Of a DNA stretch of 64,000 nt, positions 45,376 to 58,668 are shown in pieces (the first letter of the stretch is position 1; every line of letters begins with the position of its first letter). The notes beneath the pieces were generated by a model. That model saw only the letters and a program-made list of their open reading frames with translations. It did no database searches and was not told where the DNA came from. This DNA comes from Mucor racemosus (taxonomy: Eukaryota > Mucoromycota > Mucoromycetes > Mucorales > Mucoraceae): positions 1,674,001 through 1,738,000 of the forward strand of contig JAPEHQ010000010.1 in assembly GCA_027405735.1 (NCBI GenBank). Direction: 5' to 3'. The translations under genes were made by a program, and so were the position numbers.

Positions 45376-46770
45376 AAAATTTTACATAATTTGACTCAAT
45401 ATTGGGTGTAAAAATTCGAACCCCATTTAAAAACCACCTGAAACCTACTTTTTACAACCGTAAGAAATCGATAGCAGAAGCCTAATCTCGGCGAATTTTA
45501 ATCCTAATAACTTCTAACTTTACATACGAGTAGGGATACATTTTTTACACGCTGATATCAAAGAGAAACATCAATAACCTACTGTGTGTTGAGAAAATCA
45601 TCACCAAAGTGCACTTACAGCTTACTGGGCACTTTTATTGAAAAAAATCACAAATACGATCTTTATAAATACTGATTCAAGTAAGCTGCTGCCACTCTAC
45701 ATGAATATAGGTATGAATAGATACTACAAGTATTTTAGATATCAGTATCCATGGGTCATTGTGAATTCGGTGTATAAGTCTGAACTAGGGATGCTGTCGA
45801 GCCCAGCTTACATTAGTAAATTTGGCTGGCAAAACCTGGTTCGACACCAATGCTAGAAAAAGTGCGTCCTCCTATCACCCGTATGTAGTAACTATTTTTT
45901 ATTCAGTCGTATATTTGCTTCTGTATCTACATTATATATATATATATATATATAAAGTTTATCAATTGATTATATACATTTTATGAAAGATTTTGGCATA
46001 TTCTACACGGTGAGTTCAAGGAATTTTTACACAGTACTTAGCAAACAGTTTAGTGCAATTTTGAATTATAATATGTTGAGAATTACTTGTAAATCGTATA
46101 CACACTTTTTATCGCATTTGGACATTTGTATGTATTTCGTTGTAAAATTCTTAAATATTAAATTTTCAAATCCTCAACTCCAATTATAAATACAGTGCCA
46201 AATTTTACGATACTGAACATTTTGTATTTTGGTTTCTTTTCTTTGCATATTATTCCAAAAAAAGAATATTCAACATTGATTGCGCAATAATGCTTATTTG
46301 TACTATACTTGATTGCGCATCCAATGGCGCAACTCTTAGCGAATTGCTCAACTAAAAAATTACAGTAATATCAAAATGTACAAATGTGAGCTTCGCGCAG
46401 GATAGTCAGTGTAGAAATAAACTGTTTGATGGTGAAGATTGTGATTTTGATATAAAAATATTTCTTTTTTTTGGGGGGATTAAATTTTCGTTTTAGCGAT
46501 TTTGATCGATTGGTATTGATATTCCTCATCATGAAATAATGACAAGAATCTCTTTGCTTTTGGCAAGAAAAAAAAAACGCCTACAGAAAGTAACATCGGG
46601 TTATGTGTAATAATTCTGACTAACTCTGCGCCTTTATAGTTGATAAAGAATAATAGAAATATACATGAGATTCAAAACTTGTAATTTAGAGGTGATTTTA
46701 GTGCTTTTTTTTTACATATTGTGTTTTCAATACACTTGTCCATCCTTCTTTCCTGAAATAAAAAATAGCA
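45376..46770. other. AT-rich spacer
   Basis: Contains an (AT)n tract at about 45935-45953 and no recognisable gene. Short frames at 45638 and 45983 are AT-rich and unsupported. Confidence 0.4.
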
Positions 46771-47058
46771 ATGTTCTGTCGGCTAGTTTCGCAGCCTCTT
46801 GAGAACTTTGCGTTTGATCTGGTTCGTTTATATGAGATCAAAAAAAATCTTTAGAAGTTTTATGTCGTTGAGAGAGTCGTTTATGATGAACTTGAACATC
46901 AATATCTCTATTATGAATCTATATTTATATCTAATAATGCACTTGTATAACGTGGATCCTCTAAAATATTATTAAATCGAGAAAAAGGAGAGAAATTATG
47001 GGTTATCAAATACCCATTAGAGTACTCAAAATATGTGAATAATATAGTAGAAGAATAA
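46771..47058 (+). pseudogene. Decayed reading frame with two internal stops
   Basis: One frame of 96 codons from an ATG to TAA reads as protein-like sequence (MFCRLVSQPLENFAFDLVRL, then YEIKKNL, FYVVERVVYDELEHQYLYY, EKLWVIKYPLEYSKYVNNIV) but is cut by TAG at 46852 and TAA at 46948. The family is not recognised. Both stops could have come from glutamine codons, as in the deacetylase pseudogene, but the ancestral residues are unknown. Confidence 0.35.
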
Positions 47059-48235
47059 GATTAGGTTTATTTTAGTTCGTTTTATTTTTTAATGTTCACA
47101 CGACTCCTCCAATTAAATAGATTGTTGTGTGTTCAAAACATTTAAAGAGTAATACATTCTATTGGTGAAGAGAACCTGACATAATTTGGTAAATTATATC
47201 CTCGACAATACATGTAAATTTGCATAGATCAATGTGATGATAAACATATGGTCATATTTGTACATGACATTATAAATCATTCCATGAGTAAGTTTATTTC
47301 AAATAAACGGAGCTCAGATTATAGATGGTTTGTATACAAAGAATAGTGTAGAAAAAGAGAGTAATTGCCTTATACGAGGTTAATCTTTTATCTGTAGATT
47401 GCTGGCGTTTTATTCCGGTTATCTTATACATACACATACAAATGATTTTGAGTCCTAAACTTTTTGCTAATAATTTCGTATAACAAACTGTAATTTTTAT
47501 GAAGCATATAATCTCTTCAATCTACAAATTATACCTCAAGACACACGGTGGCGGATTTGGCTATATTTCCAATTTGAGTAATTTGAAGCATATGGACAAA
47601 GTGGATTGATTTGGAGCCGATTAAGCAGAGAGAGATTTATATAATGGTGATAAAAAATGTTCGAGAACACTTGGGCACACTTTAGATAAACATGACATTC
47701 CGATTTATATCTACATGTGTATCACAGACGGTTATTTTATTTTCTTGTATATATTATTATTATGATGCCCACTCCATCTAATTCCATGGAGACACAAAGA
47801 GAAAACCCCCAAATGAATAATTAAATGGACTTAACACACACACACACACACACGCATTAAAATTGCAAACGGCGACTAAATCATCTACAAACCAAAATGG
47901 GGATCCTTTGTGTCCCCTCAATTTTTGCTTTGTACACTTCGAAGCAGTAAAGTTAAAGAAGTAGTTTGAAAGAAGTACATTATTACTTTCTAATTTTTTA
48001 CTTTAAAACTTCAAAATTTTGAATTTTTTTCTTTACTTTTTTATTTCACTATCTAAGCAATCTATCTTATTTAATCCGTACAACGTCAGCGGGGAAATGA
48101 GCAAGGAACCTCCTCTTTTTTGGATTCAATGTTGAGATGTGGATGTTGCTAACCTCAGACCACCACATCAAAAACATAGTGTATAAGAGCGAACTAATAA
48201 GCACATGACAGACTAGGTCTACTTCCCGGTAGATC
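47059..48235. other. Long AT-rich 5' region of the bZIP gene
   Basis: No coding region recognised. An (AC)n microsatellite is at 47837-47853. Confidence 0.45.
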
Positions 48236-48245
48236 TATATAAATA
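48236..48245 (+). promoter_or_regulatory. TATA box of the bZIP gene
   Basis: TATATAAATA, 95 bp before the chosen start codon, followed by a pyrimidine-rich TTCCCTTTTTTTCTC. Confidence 0.5.
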
Positions 48246-48339
48246 AGAGCATTTTTCTTTGTAGAATTCCCTTTTTTTCTCATTGTTTGTATCTTTTTAC
48301 TTGAAACTAGACACATTTAACTACTGTATTGCCTACAAA

Positions 48340-49967
48340 ATGACCGCTAAAGCTAATACTACTACTATTACTGCTGCTGCTGCTGTCGAGAACATAAAGA
48401 ATGCTAGCTACGATAGATTGGCATTTGCTTCTTCTTGCAATGAATCTCAAATGCTAATTGATCAAAATACACAAGAAAGAAACCTTGGCACTCAAAACCA
48501 AGTGCCAAAAGAGATCAATACTCGAGAAGAAGTGAGCTCTAGAAAGAGAAATCTCGGTAATATATACATCATGTGGCGTCTGTAGATCACATTTTAACTC
48601 TTTTCATAAATGTAGCTACTTTTATGAATGATGATTTGGAAGCTACTATGTCTCAAGAAGAATACGATCATGGTTTCGGTATGTAAACCCTTCAGTCAGT
48701 TACTTCTATGAACTTTGTCTAACCTTAATTTTTTGTTATTAAAAGACAGCGATGATTCTGGAGGAATAAAACCTGGTAGAAGACCAACGGCAGAAGATGA
48801 ATGCGATGTAAGGCATTTTTTTTACATAGCTTTTGCATAATTTTTTAACGTATATTTAAACAGTATGATGATGAAGACCCAAAAGTTAAGCGTAAAATCC
48901 AAAATAGAGCTGCCCAAAGAGCTTTTCGTGAAAGGAAAGAAAGATACGTCAAAGATCTTGAAAAGAAGATGAAATATGTTCAAGATAGCCATATATATTC
49001 CACTACAAGATTATTCAATGAAAATCAGCAACTAAGATCTATCATTCATACATTGGAATTAGAAATTAATGCTCTTAAAGGTACTCCTCTCAATATGATT
49101 GCCGATGCAGATGTTCCTCTCATGCAAAAAAAGCTACCAAATCAATCATGGTTAGCAAATATCGGGCCATCTATTTCTTTACCTGACATCAATTCTTTTC
49201 CTCCAACTCCCCTTGCTCCATTAAAAATCCATTCTTCTCGTCCAGAAACATATAATAACCATGACAGCAAGCCAAAGAAAGTGGCACCTATTGCGATACC
49301 CGAAGAGAAGAAGCGAAAGAAGCAAGCAGTGCAACAAAAATTAATTACATTGTCAAGCTTTGCCTGTGACAACAAGACTGATTTACGACACTCAAAGATC
49401 AATAAGACGAATGATTTGCCAACCAAAAAGTCAATGAAACCTAGCACTGAAAATGATAATCAGCAATTTACATTCGCTATTACTACTCCAGCAACCCTTC
49501 GTGCTTATTCCAACAATAATCTTGCTCGCAAGAATACTCAAATTGAAGCTGTACAGCTTTACCCTGATCATAGTCATCCAGCTAATAGTATGTTTGACAA
49601 GAAAAATCAGAATAACAAACAGCCAGATCATATGCCAGATGTAACTCATTCTATCACTTCTACCACTTCTACCACACCTATACTTTCTCCTAATTACACA
49701 TCTAGTGTAGCAAGCAGCTGTTCTGGTAACAGCTGCGTAAGCTCTCCATTGGGTGAAGAAGATGATGATGAAGATATTGAACATAAACCAAAGACAACAT
49801 CTAATAATAATAATTTACTGTTTGAAAACGAAAGAGAAAGTGAGCAAGCAGGCTTAAACGATATTTTTAAACAACTTTTTGATCCTACTGGTAATCTTGA
49901 CCTTTCTATATTCAATACACATGCAACAAATGACTGGATGATGGAAAGTGTACTTGAACAATATTGA
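48340..49967 (+). CDS. Pap1/Yap1-like bZIP transcription factor
   Basis: Nuclear DNA-binding regulator. Exons 48340-48556, 48616-48678, 48746-48807, 48864-49967 (481 residues; phases consistent). The basic region KRKIQNRAAQRAFRERKERY (about 123-142) is the fungal AP-1 signature NRxAQxAFRxRK, followed by a leucine-zipper helix (LEKKMKYVQ ... LFNENQQLRSIIHTLELEI) to about residue 178. The rest is Ser/Thr/Asn-rich with an acidic DDDEDIE patch. I see no pair of Cys-rich domains like those that sense oxidants in Yap1/Pap1, so oxidative-stress control is not supported; Cys residues are few. An upstream ATG at 48283 is in frame but lies between TATA and the chosen start, so the later ATG is preferred. 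Confidence 0.9.
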
Positions 49968-52838
49968 CTTTTTACGCCAAACCCAAATTTTCATTATATC
50001 GACATTTTTGTCGCTCATTTTTTATGTAAAACTGTACAAATCTATACATTCTTTTTCTATCCCCTTCTATATGTAAATTCAAAATCAATAATAAATAATA
50101 TTTCCAACACTCTCATACTATGTAAGCGAAAATAGCAACTTTTAGTCTTAATAGGACTTTATAGAAAACTATAATCGTTCGTGCGACTTTCGTTAGTTTA
50201 GGATCAAATACATTGGTTTTATTGGTTATATCCTAGGTATCAAATAATTCACTAGTGGCACGAAACGGAATCTTATGTCTTCTAATTTGAGCTTCTGGGC
50301 TGTGTAAACGCAACTTTTATGAGTAATGTTTACTCATGACACAAAAACCGGTTATTTATATGTTTTTACGGAGCATTTATCTATTATTTTGAATACAAAT
50401 GATTGATTTGCTTGTTGAAGCCTTCTAAAGGGCATTAAGCTTATGCAGCAAGTCACAGCAATCGAGTACGCATTGACATTGACAATATGAATTTCAGGCA
50501 TCCACTGATAAGCGATTTTCGGCAGTAATCAATCGATGGAGCCAAAGATTTTTTCCTACCATTGCAATGACACTTGTCCATACAAAAATATTAATTTTCA
50601 ATGTTTAGATTGTTAGTTTTTATAAAAAAATTACTAGAAAACCGTGCGAAAGCATTAGTCGTTGATCATGATACAAGAAAACGTGGTACTAAACTACATG
50701 GTGGCAGGTAGAGTAAAAAGCTTCAATATGAAAAACGTACAAACATTGAGTGATTCTTGCATTAAATTCTAATAAGTTTATATCAAATCTCATAATTAAA
50801 ATCTTTGCTTATTATTATAAAGTGATTTAACAAATGCAGTTGTTTCTTGCTAGGTAATTTTACTGCTGCAGAAAAACTAAAACAATTGGGTTTAAATTTT
50901 AGCAATTTCATATCTATCTGCAAAGAGCTTTTGGTGTATTAGAAGCACTTTTTTTAGCAAAAATGTTGTTCGTAGCAAGATCTAGTATATCTTTAAATTT
51001 TTGTGCTTTTTTCATTGTTATTGCAAAAGTCTTGTGAAAGCTGAAAGACGGCATGTTTTCGGGATGGCACATAATTCTGACATGTCCGATTGAAATGGTA
51101 CATGAATTCTATCTTTTTAGTGCATTTTTTCAAGAACAAAAAATATCAAAATATATTCTGGATGCCATTCCTTGAATTTATTTAGGTAAATACCTAATTA
51201 ATCTTCTCTAGACATTACAAAACAATCCTTAAAGGTAAAGATGAGCATATCTGAGTTTTAATATGAGTATATTTCGCCATTTTATGAAATTTGAGGAATT
51301 GAATGTTGTAGTCCTTTTATATACATGAAAACTTGAGAGACATATAGGAGTACGATTGTATGATGTTTCTGTACATGTATTACTATACAACTAATAATGT
51401 ATAAATCTTATTTCCAAAATGAAGACTCCACCGGTTACACAATTCATTCTACTTGCCGAAGGAAGGATGAAAATGTATTATCATATAGCTATACTCTCAT
51501 TTGTCAAGATTAAACTACACATAAAAAAAACTAAGTTTCCTTTCCTTTTCGCTTGGCTATTTTGGCATATTACTAATTATGAAAAAAATAAGAAAAAGCT
51601 TCTTCCGTTAAAACTATTTACGTTTGAGACATTATTGATAGCCTTTTATCATATTAATAGATTCATATCATCAAATTACTAATCGTATCATACAAGCTTC
51701 TTTTTTAAGCTTCATTATTATCATTATCTAATGTAATGTATTATCAAGTGTAACGTTCTTATCGGATAACAGAGATATGGAATGACAGGTACCTTATGAT
51801 ATTTCAAGTGCATTCATTTTCATTTCCCGAAAATATTTGGAAATGAGTACATTTGTGAACAAGTATTTACTTTAAAGAATATAGTTTTGACATCATTGTA
51901 ATAAGCAATTATATAATTGATATGCTATTGTGCAACATGAATTATCATTGGCATATATAGATAGTTTTATAACTACAAGTGGAACCAATACTGTCAAAGA
52001 TGTCCAACTAAATACTGATAAATCTACGCTAAAATGGATTGTACATTGGATCAGGTATTACTAATATACACTAAATGTTTCTTACGAATCCTTTGTTATA
52101 TAGTATTTACCAAGTTATCCATTCTTTTCCTTTTGAAGAAGTATTATGACCCTTTTTTTCTAAAAGAGGAGCATATTAGACTCGATTATTTCGGCTATAG
52201 ATTCAAATGGCGTTACAAGTTTGAACCAAACAAGTTAAATTGTTCATTCAAGTACGAAATTTGTTATCCTGAATTCCCACACTTGCTTTTAATTACCCTT
52301 TTCTTCCCTGTATTTAAGAGAACCCTGAAAAAAAAAACACAAGATTAAATGACATAAGATTTATACCGATTACAAGGACCCTTTTTTAAGGGTTTCCTTT
52401 TTTCCTTTTGAAACCCTGTTATCTAAATGTCATTTTGTTTAATGTTTCTTGAATTAAATATATATATAAATAATGAAAACTCGGTAACCCAGTCCATTAT
52501 ACACCCAATATTTGATTCAAATCCGGGGAAATGATGTTGGGTTGGTTGGCTGTTCATCAAAATGGTCTTCAAAGGGAAATTGCGGGGAAACGATGGGCAA
52601 TTATTTTAGATCTAAAAGGAATAGGTTATTCTTTTCGCCGCAAATTAAACTCTTTTGATACTCTTCATTTGACCCCTTTCAAGGTTATAGAATTATATAA
52701 TAAGGGTCGGATGATCAAACAACAGAAACATCGTGGACATTTACTAGTATCGTTTTACAAGAAAAAAATTTATACATAAAAAGGGTCCATTTCAAATCAT
52801 CTCCTTCCTTTCTTTTCTGATTATTATATTCATCTTTT
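49968..52838. other. Long intergenic region between bZIP and MFS genes
   Basis: AT-rich with no recognisable gene. Two frames without known domains (52034-52348 and 52531-52779) precede the MFS gene; the second is less AT-rich but unsupported. Around 50640-50890 there are short coding-like pieces (for example AKALVVDHDTRKRGTKLHGG) that may be decayed exons. Confidence 0.35.
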
Positions 52839-54333
52839 ATGTCTAAAGTAACATTTCTTCAAAAGTGCAATACACCATTAATTCAAGTAGTTTTTTTGGG
52901 TATTGTTTGTCTATGTTGTCCTGGTATGTTTAATGCCTTGTCTGGGCTCGGTGCAGGTGGTTCCATGAGTTCCAATGTCGCTTTGACAGATGCTGCTAAT
53001 GGTGCTCTGTACGGCTGTTTTGCTATTGTCGGTTTCTTTGCTGGTACATTTACAAACACTGTTGGTGTCAAATATACATTAACAGTAAGTAGTTCAATTT
53101 GTATTTGACAGAGATCAAGTTGACTCATGATTTATTCATAGATTGGCTCCATTGGATATGCTCTCTACTCCGCTGCTTTCTGGGTTTATGATAGAAAGCA
53201 AGTATCTGGATTTGTCATCGCTGCCGGTGCAATTTTAGGTGCTTGTGCTGGTGTCTTTTGGTCAGCTCAGGTATGTCGAGAACATATAATTCATATAACA
53301 TTTTATTGACATATTGTCATTTTAGGGTTCCATCATGATGTCTTATCCTGAAGAGAAAAATAAGGGCAAATATGTTGCCATCTTCTGGGCGCTATTCAAT
53401 TTCGGTGGTATCTTGGGTTCCATCATTGCCCTTGCTCTCAATTTAGAGAATCAAGCTGGCGGTGTAAGTACTGGTACTTACACAGCCTTTGTTGTCATCA
53501 TGTTGGTTGGTGTCGTTTTCTCTCTCGTTATTTCTCCTCCATCTAAAGTTGTTCGTCCTAACGGTGCTCATGTAGCTGTTGCCGAAGCCTCACATTGGAC
53601 TACCGAACTCAAGGGCGTCTTGTTGGTTTGGAAAGAATGGCGTATGATCTATCTTATCCCTGCTTTTTTGGCTTCAAATTGGTTTTATTCCTATCAATTT
53701 AGAATCAATGCTGTTTACTTTGATGCATCTGCTCGCGCATTGAATGATACCATGTATTGGGGTCTTCAAATTCTTGGTTCTTTGATGATTGGTGTCTTGT
53801 TAGATTATCAACGCATGACTCGTCGTGGTCGTGGTTTACTTGCTTTGGCTATCTTGTTCCTGGTTGTTATGGCCGTCTGGGCTGGTGGTTTCGCTTTCCA
53901 ATTGACATTTGATAATGATTTTGATACACCTATTGGATGGAAAGATTCTGGCTTTGGTGGTCCTTTTGTGTTGTATATGCTTTACGGTTTTACTGATTCC
54001 TTGTATCAATCTTACATGTACTGGTTGATGGGTGCCATGTCTAATGACCCATCATTGCTTGCTCGTTATGCAGGTTTCTATAAAGCAACTCAATCTGCTG
54101 GTGCTGCCATCTCCTTTGGTATTGATGCTGTTGATATTCCATTGAAATGGGAATGTCTCATTTGTTGGTTATTGGTGTTTGTATCTTTCCCTTTGATTGC
54201 TGTCGTTGCTAACAACGTGAGTGAGACTAACGAAGACCCTACTGAAAAGCAAATTAATGATGATGAGGGCTTTAATAAATCATCAATTACCTCCAATGAC
54301 AAAGCTCATATCGAAGAAGCTTCTCACGTTTAA
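52839..54333 (+). CDS. UNC93-like major facilitator superfamily protein
   Basis: Integral membrane protein of the UNC-93/DUF895 branch of the MFS, common in fungi. Exons 52839-53084, 53142-53270, 53326-54333; 460 residues, introns phase 0. It starts with a short cytosolic end, then helices beginning QVVFLGIVCLCCPGMFNALS, the family's NALSGLGAGG and LYGCFAIVGFFAG motifs, and the loop SIMMSYPEEKNKGKYVAIFW that follows helix 4-5. About 11-12 hydrophobic segments are visible, with an acidic hydrophilic C-terminus. The substrate is unknown; some animal family members act as ion-channel regulators or trafficking partners rather than transporters. Confidence 0.9.
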
Positions 54334-55840
54334 CTATCTATTTAACCCACATTCTTCATATATATATTCTATTCGCCTTTGTATTGTATTGTATTGTATT
54401 TCCCTTTTTTATTTTATTCATCCCTTTCATTACTCTTCCCTTGTATTAGTAAAACTGTACCATAATAAACCTCTTTGATTTTCATCAATATACTACTCAA
54501 TGCTATATATTTCGCTTATCCATTTAATAAATCCAATTTCAAATTAGAAATGCTTGAAAAGCTTGAGTGTGCAAAATGCCTTTGTACTTAGCGCGTAGTA
54601 GTAAATATCTATCGAAACTGATTGATTGTGGTATCATATGCTACAATGCAGTCCCTGGTAATCGTAATACTCAAAAGTATAAAACCATTCTTTGATCAGA
54701 TATATCCATATTTTTCTTTCTTTCTCTTGGGAAATATACTTTTCATAATAGTAAACCTTTCAACGGCAACAACACTCAACAATACTCAACAACTATCTTT
54801 GGATACCGCATTATGTGGTATCCTATCGTTTGCCTTCAGATGACATACACTAAATATTACACTCTGTTATACTGATTAAATTTCATCATTAGTAAAAGGA
54901 TTTATGAAAAATATTGCCCAGAGATTATTTTTCGTCGTATTTTCATGTTCATCTGTAATCTCAAAAAATAAATTATAAATACAACTATGGTTTGAATAGG
55001 TAGATAGTTTTATTTACGGATCACAGAACAAGGAGCAATTAATTGATGATATAACTTATATACAAAAAACAGCAGTAGGAATCAGCAATTGCTTCCAACA
55101 AACAAAGCTGCTGCTTGATATTATGTTACGTTATTCTTCATGAATATAAGATATTTACAATTTAAATAAGTAGCGGCTTCTTCGAATTTCTTGGTAATCA
55201 TTTAGTAGTCTCTCATATCACCAGTACGCCCCTTCCATCAGACAAATTCAACAGTTTACAACGCTCAACAGGCTATGAGTGGAAAGGTTTATTATCGCTG
55301 AATCACATTTTATCAAATTCTCAATAAACAACAATTTTTATTTTAAACGAAAATAATATTCTGATGTATGATAACTCTACCAAACATTAATGACAATCTA
55401 CTTATTTTTTAGACTTTATCATAGAATATACTTGAGTATCATATAACTTCTTTTTTTTTTTCTTTTTTTCTGTTTTTGTATTTTGAATCTTTATTAAAGA
55501 GTAAAGTGCCATAAACACGTATAACGTATCATTTACACTCATGTGATAAAATAGAATTTATAGGCATGAAACCAAATATTTTTTTCTATTTTAAATATAG
55601 AGATTTGAAACCGCATAAATTTGATTCATTTATAGCCAGCTATCACAGAACACCACTTTTTTTTAGGTTCAAGCTACCATTAATCAGCATTCTTCCTTGC
55701 AAATTACCTTCGCCATATTATGAAATATTGAAAAATTCATTCATTTCTTTTTTTAACCCCGTTATCTCCAACCAAGATTTTTGATATCATAATATACCAG
55801 ATTAATCACACTCTTCATTAAGTAAAGCATGGCACGGAGC
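54334..55840. other. AT-rich 3' spacer
   Basis: TTTC/TTTT tracts near 55449-55480; no gene recognised. Confidence 0.45.
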
Positions 55841-57490
55841 TTTTCAACACACGAGTACAACGAAAGGCCTGTATGTGCAGAATTATAGATTCTGTCCGTG
55901 TGCATGAAATTAATTCCATGTGTGCATAATAGTAAACTATAAACTAGGCAAAATAGGCAATATCTTCTGTTACTATAATAGAAACATAAAATTTGCTACT
56001 AGAAAAACCGTCTGTAATACCATACATTCATTAATAAATTGCAAAAACGAGCCCGTAGAGTGACGCCGTAATTTAGCAGAGAAAGATTGAACGGTTAAGT
56101 CTCTTATACTATCGTATATGGTATATCTAAGTTTTAAATAAAAAAGCGTTTTTTTAACTTTTCATATATTTAACCATGTATGGTCTGAAAATTCAGACTT
56201 TGTAGCGGACATTTTTCGGGGCTCATTTTATCCTTACCAACACTCATGATTTTGATGAAAAAAAAGAAAAATCAAATCTTGATACCAAAATCAACGTTTA
56301 AATATACTACATTATGAGACAAAATTGTAGGCATAACTAATACCCATTTTATAAAAGCTTAATATTAAATGTTAAATAATGAAAATTTGTACTTTTGCCC
56401 CAAAAACGGAATTTTGGTTAAAGGATTTTCATGTAATATTTTGCAATAAAAATGTTTGTTATTTTTTAGTGAACAAATAGAGCGCTAAATTTTTCATATG
56501 TGTATGTTTTTTGTTTTTATAATTGGTAGTATAATTAACTCTAGATTTGCAAAACCAGAAAAAAAAATTAAAAAATGTCAAAATTGATGATCTGGATAAA
56601 AATAATTTTCTAAATTAATATTCCGCTTATAAGCCTTGTAAGTCTTAAAAATAAGAGATTTATAATACTTGAGAACTTTTTCAAGAATTTACAATGCTGT
56701 ACCCACTTGACTCAAGCTTATTACTGTGAATCTTTATACATGTTAATATTGTGTGGTAGTTTATTTGATGATAATATAATCTTAATTTATAATTATTGCG
56801 CTAGAGGTGATTTACATTAATTTTTTTTTACTCTTACCTTTCCAATATCACAAACATAAACATGGCCATCACTGGAACCTATTACCCCTTTTTATCATCT
56901 TTGTCCCAAGCCAATTTATTCAATGCTTTACCAGAACCAACTTGAGTTCTTACAAATAATGGTTCCTCGGTATTTGCATTCAAATTCCATGAACTAAATC
57001 GACTGGTTTCATCTACAGTAGTATCAAACGTATCATCAGCCCGTGTTACGATAAATGCCAATCTAAAATCAGAAATATCCCATTGTCATTGTTATAAGCT
57101 ATGAAAAGCTTGATTTTTAATAATACAGCAATTAAATAAAAAACAAGATGATACTAATAGCATATGATGAGTATTTAACATCTACTGTAAGTAAGTTTGA
57201 TGAAGTATGCTTTTAAACCCTTTTCAAAATCTTAAGGCAAATACAACATCTTGGTCCTGTAATTTCTATCCATCAAAATGTTGCAATTTCTACTACATAA
57301 TGAATGCATCTTTTATCTATCTTGACTTCGATGTACATTGTTGGGTATCAGTTTTTTACCAGTTGTATTTTTTCTAATTCATTAATATTCAGTCATATTA
57401 AACGATGATTTGTAGCATTGCCAAAAAAAAAAAAAGAGTAAATGCTCCAAGAGGTTTCTGCATATCAAATTACGCAATTTACTACTAGCA
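55841..57490. repeat. Element C, copy 2 (internally deleted; contains the second dynein fragment)
   Basis: 55841-55932 matches the start of copy 1's left segment (CACGAG..., TATGTGCAGAATTATAG). It then jumps directly to sequence equivalent to 29334 onward, so about 1 kb of copy 1 is absent or was never present. The rest is collinear with 29334-30890. Confidence 0.7.
56845..57110 (-). pseudogene. Captured dynein intermediate-chain (WD40) fragment, copy 2
   Basis: Minus strand reads RADDTFDTTVDETSRFSSWN, then LNANTEEPLFVRTQVGSGKA and LNKLAWDKDDKKG, ending in a frameshift with stops where copy 1 continues into SSDGHVYVYDI. The glutamine in RTQVG is CAA here and TAA in copy 1. Each copy is broken in a different place, so both derive from a more intact source. 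Confidence 0.6.
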
Positions 57491-58668
57491 AAGGTTGTAT
57501 CAGGGTTATATTATATAATGGGCAAGAGACACAGGCAAAGATTTATTTGTTATGTTTAGGTTTATTTCAGAATATATAATAAGGAAAATAACGAGGAGAA
57601 CTGACGAAGAAATAAAAGGAATTATGAAAGTAAGATGATTATTTATACTAAATTATTCAAGAGTCTAGTTTCCTTCATGAACTAGAATTCAGGGACATAA
57701 TGCTACTGAATTACTCTATAACTTGAATGCGAGTAAGTTGATATTGTAACGTGGCCATTGGTTGTGTCGCAGTGCGTATAGTAATAGAATCTCTTGCATA
57801 AGCTGAGGATTGATATGCAATTCGGATAACGTAATAATGTGTGATGTGATTAGGATAGTAGTAGTATAATAATATATTAGGCTTGACAGGTTCATGACAA
57901 ATCTATTGGTTTATTTAATTGACGATATTAAATTAAATGTAGTATACTGTATGATTCATATTCTTGCCAATGGTCACTCTTCCAAAAAAAGCCGAACAAT
58001 CTCCGGGAGCGGCCATCAAAAGATATTTCCAAGCTTTAAATCTCTAGAAAAAATTACCGGAGAACCCGGACGCGGTTGTTTAAATATTCCAAGCAACTAT
58101 AATAAGATGCAGATATCGAAATTTCATACAAAAATCAAGGTTCGACTGTATTACTATTAATTATTTAAATGCTTATTTTAAGTAAAGCATAAATACAACC
58201 TACAACATTATTAGTCTAATAACGGATTTAACTTGAAAAGTATAAGATGATACAACTGGATTCGAAAAAAGTCCATAAAATCTGAAATGCCCAAGATTCA
58301 GAATACATATTGTAGCAAGAGAAAATGTATAATTTAATAAAGGAACTTGTTAAATTAAATCACACACAAAAATTGAAGACCATCTTTATTTAATATCAAT
58401 AATTTGTCCTATTTATTGTATATACAAATTCTATATTACATTTATCCGTTAGATCAGTTTTGGATCGATTATACCTTTCTGGCATTCCATGTCAGACCAA
58501 TCTATTTACATTAGTAACACAACACATTTAAGTTGAGCTTATTTCATACAGCTAAATCCAACAAGTGGATATGTCTCACATATCCTGTTTCTTGGATCTT
58601 ACTTTAGAACAATAAGAACAATCAAGAATGTTACCACAGATCAGTTAGCTGACTTCTTATCAATAAGG
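57491..58668. other. Spacer between elements C and D
   Basis: A small GC-richer patch at about 57990-58075 (CTCCGGGAGCGGCC and GGAGAACCCGGACGCGG) stands out in AT-rich DNA. The 88-codon frame across it has no known domain. Nothing else recognised. Confidence 0.35.

Noticed and set aside
45780..45860. tRNA-like CCTGGTTCGACACCAATG
   Set aside because: The T-arm stem does not pair and no acceptor or anticodon arms could be drawn.
52531..52779. 82-codon frame before the UNC93-like gene
   Set aside because: No domain and no transcript evidence; it overlaps the likely promoter region of the MFS gene.
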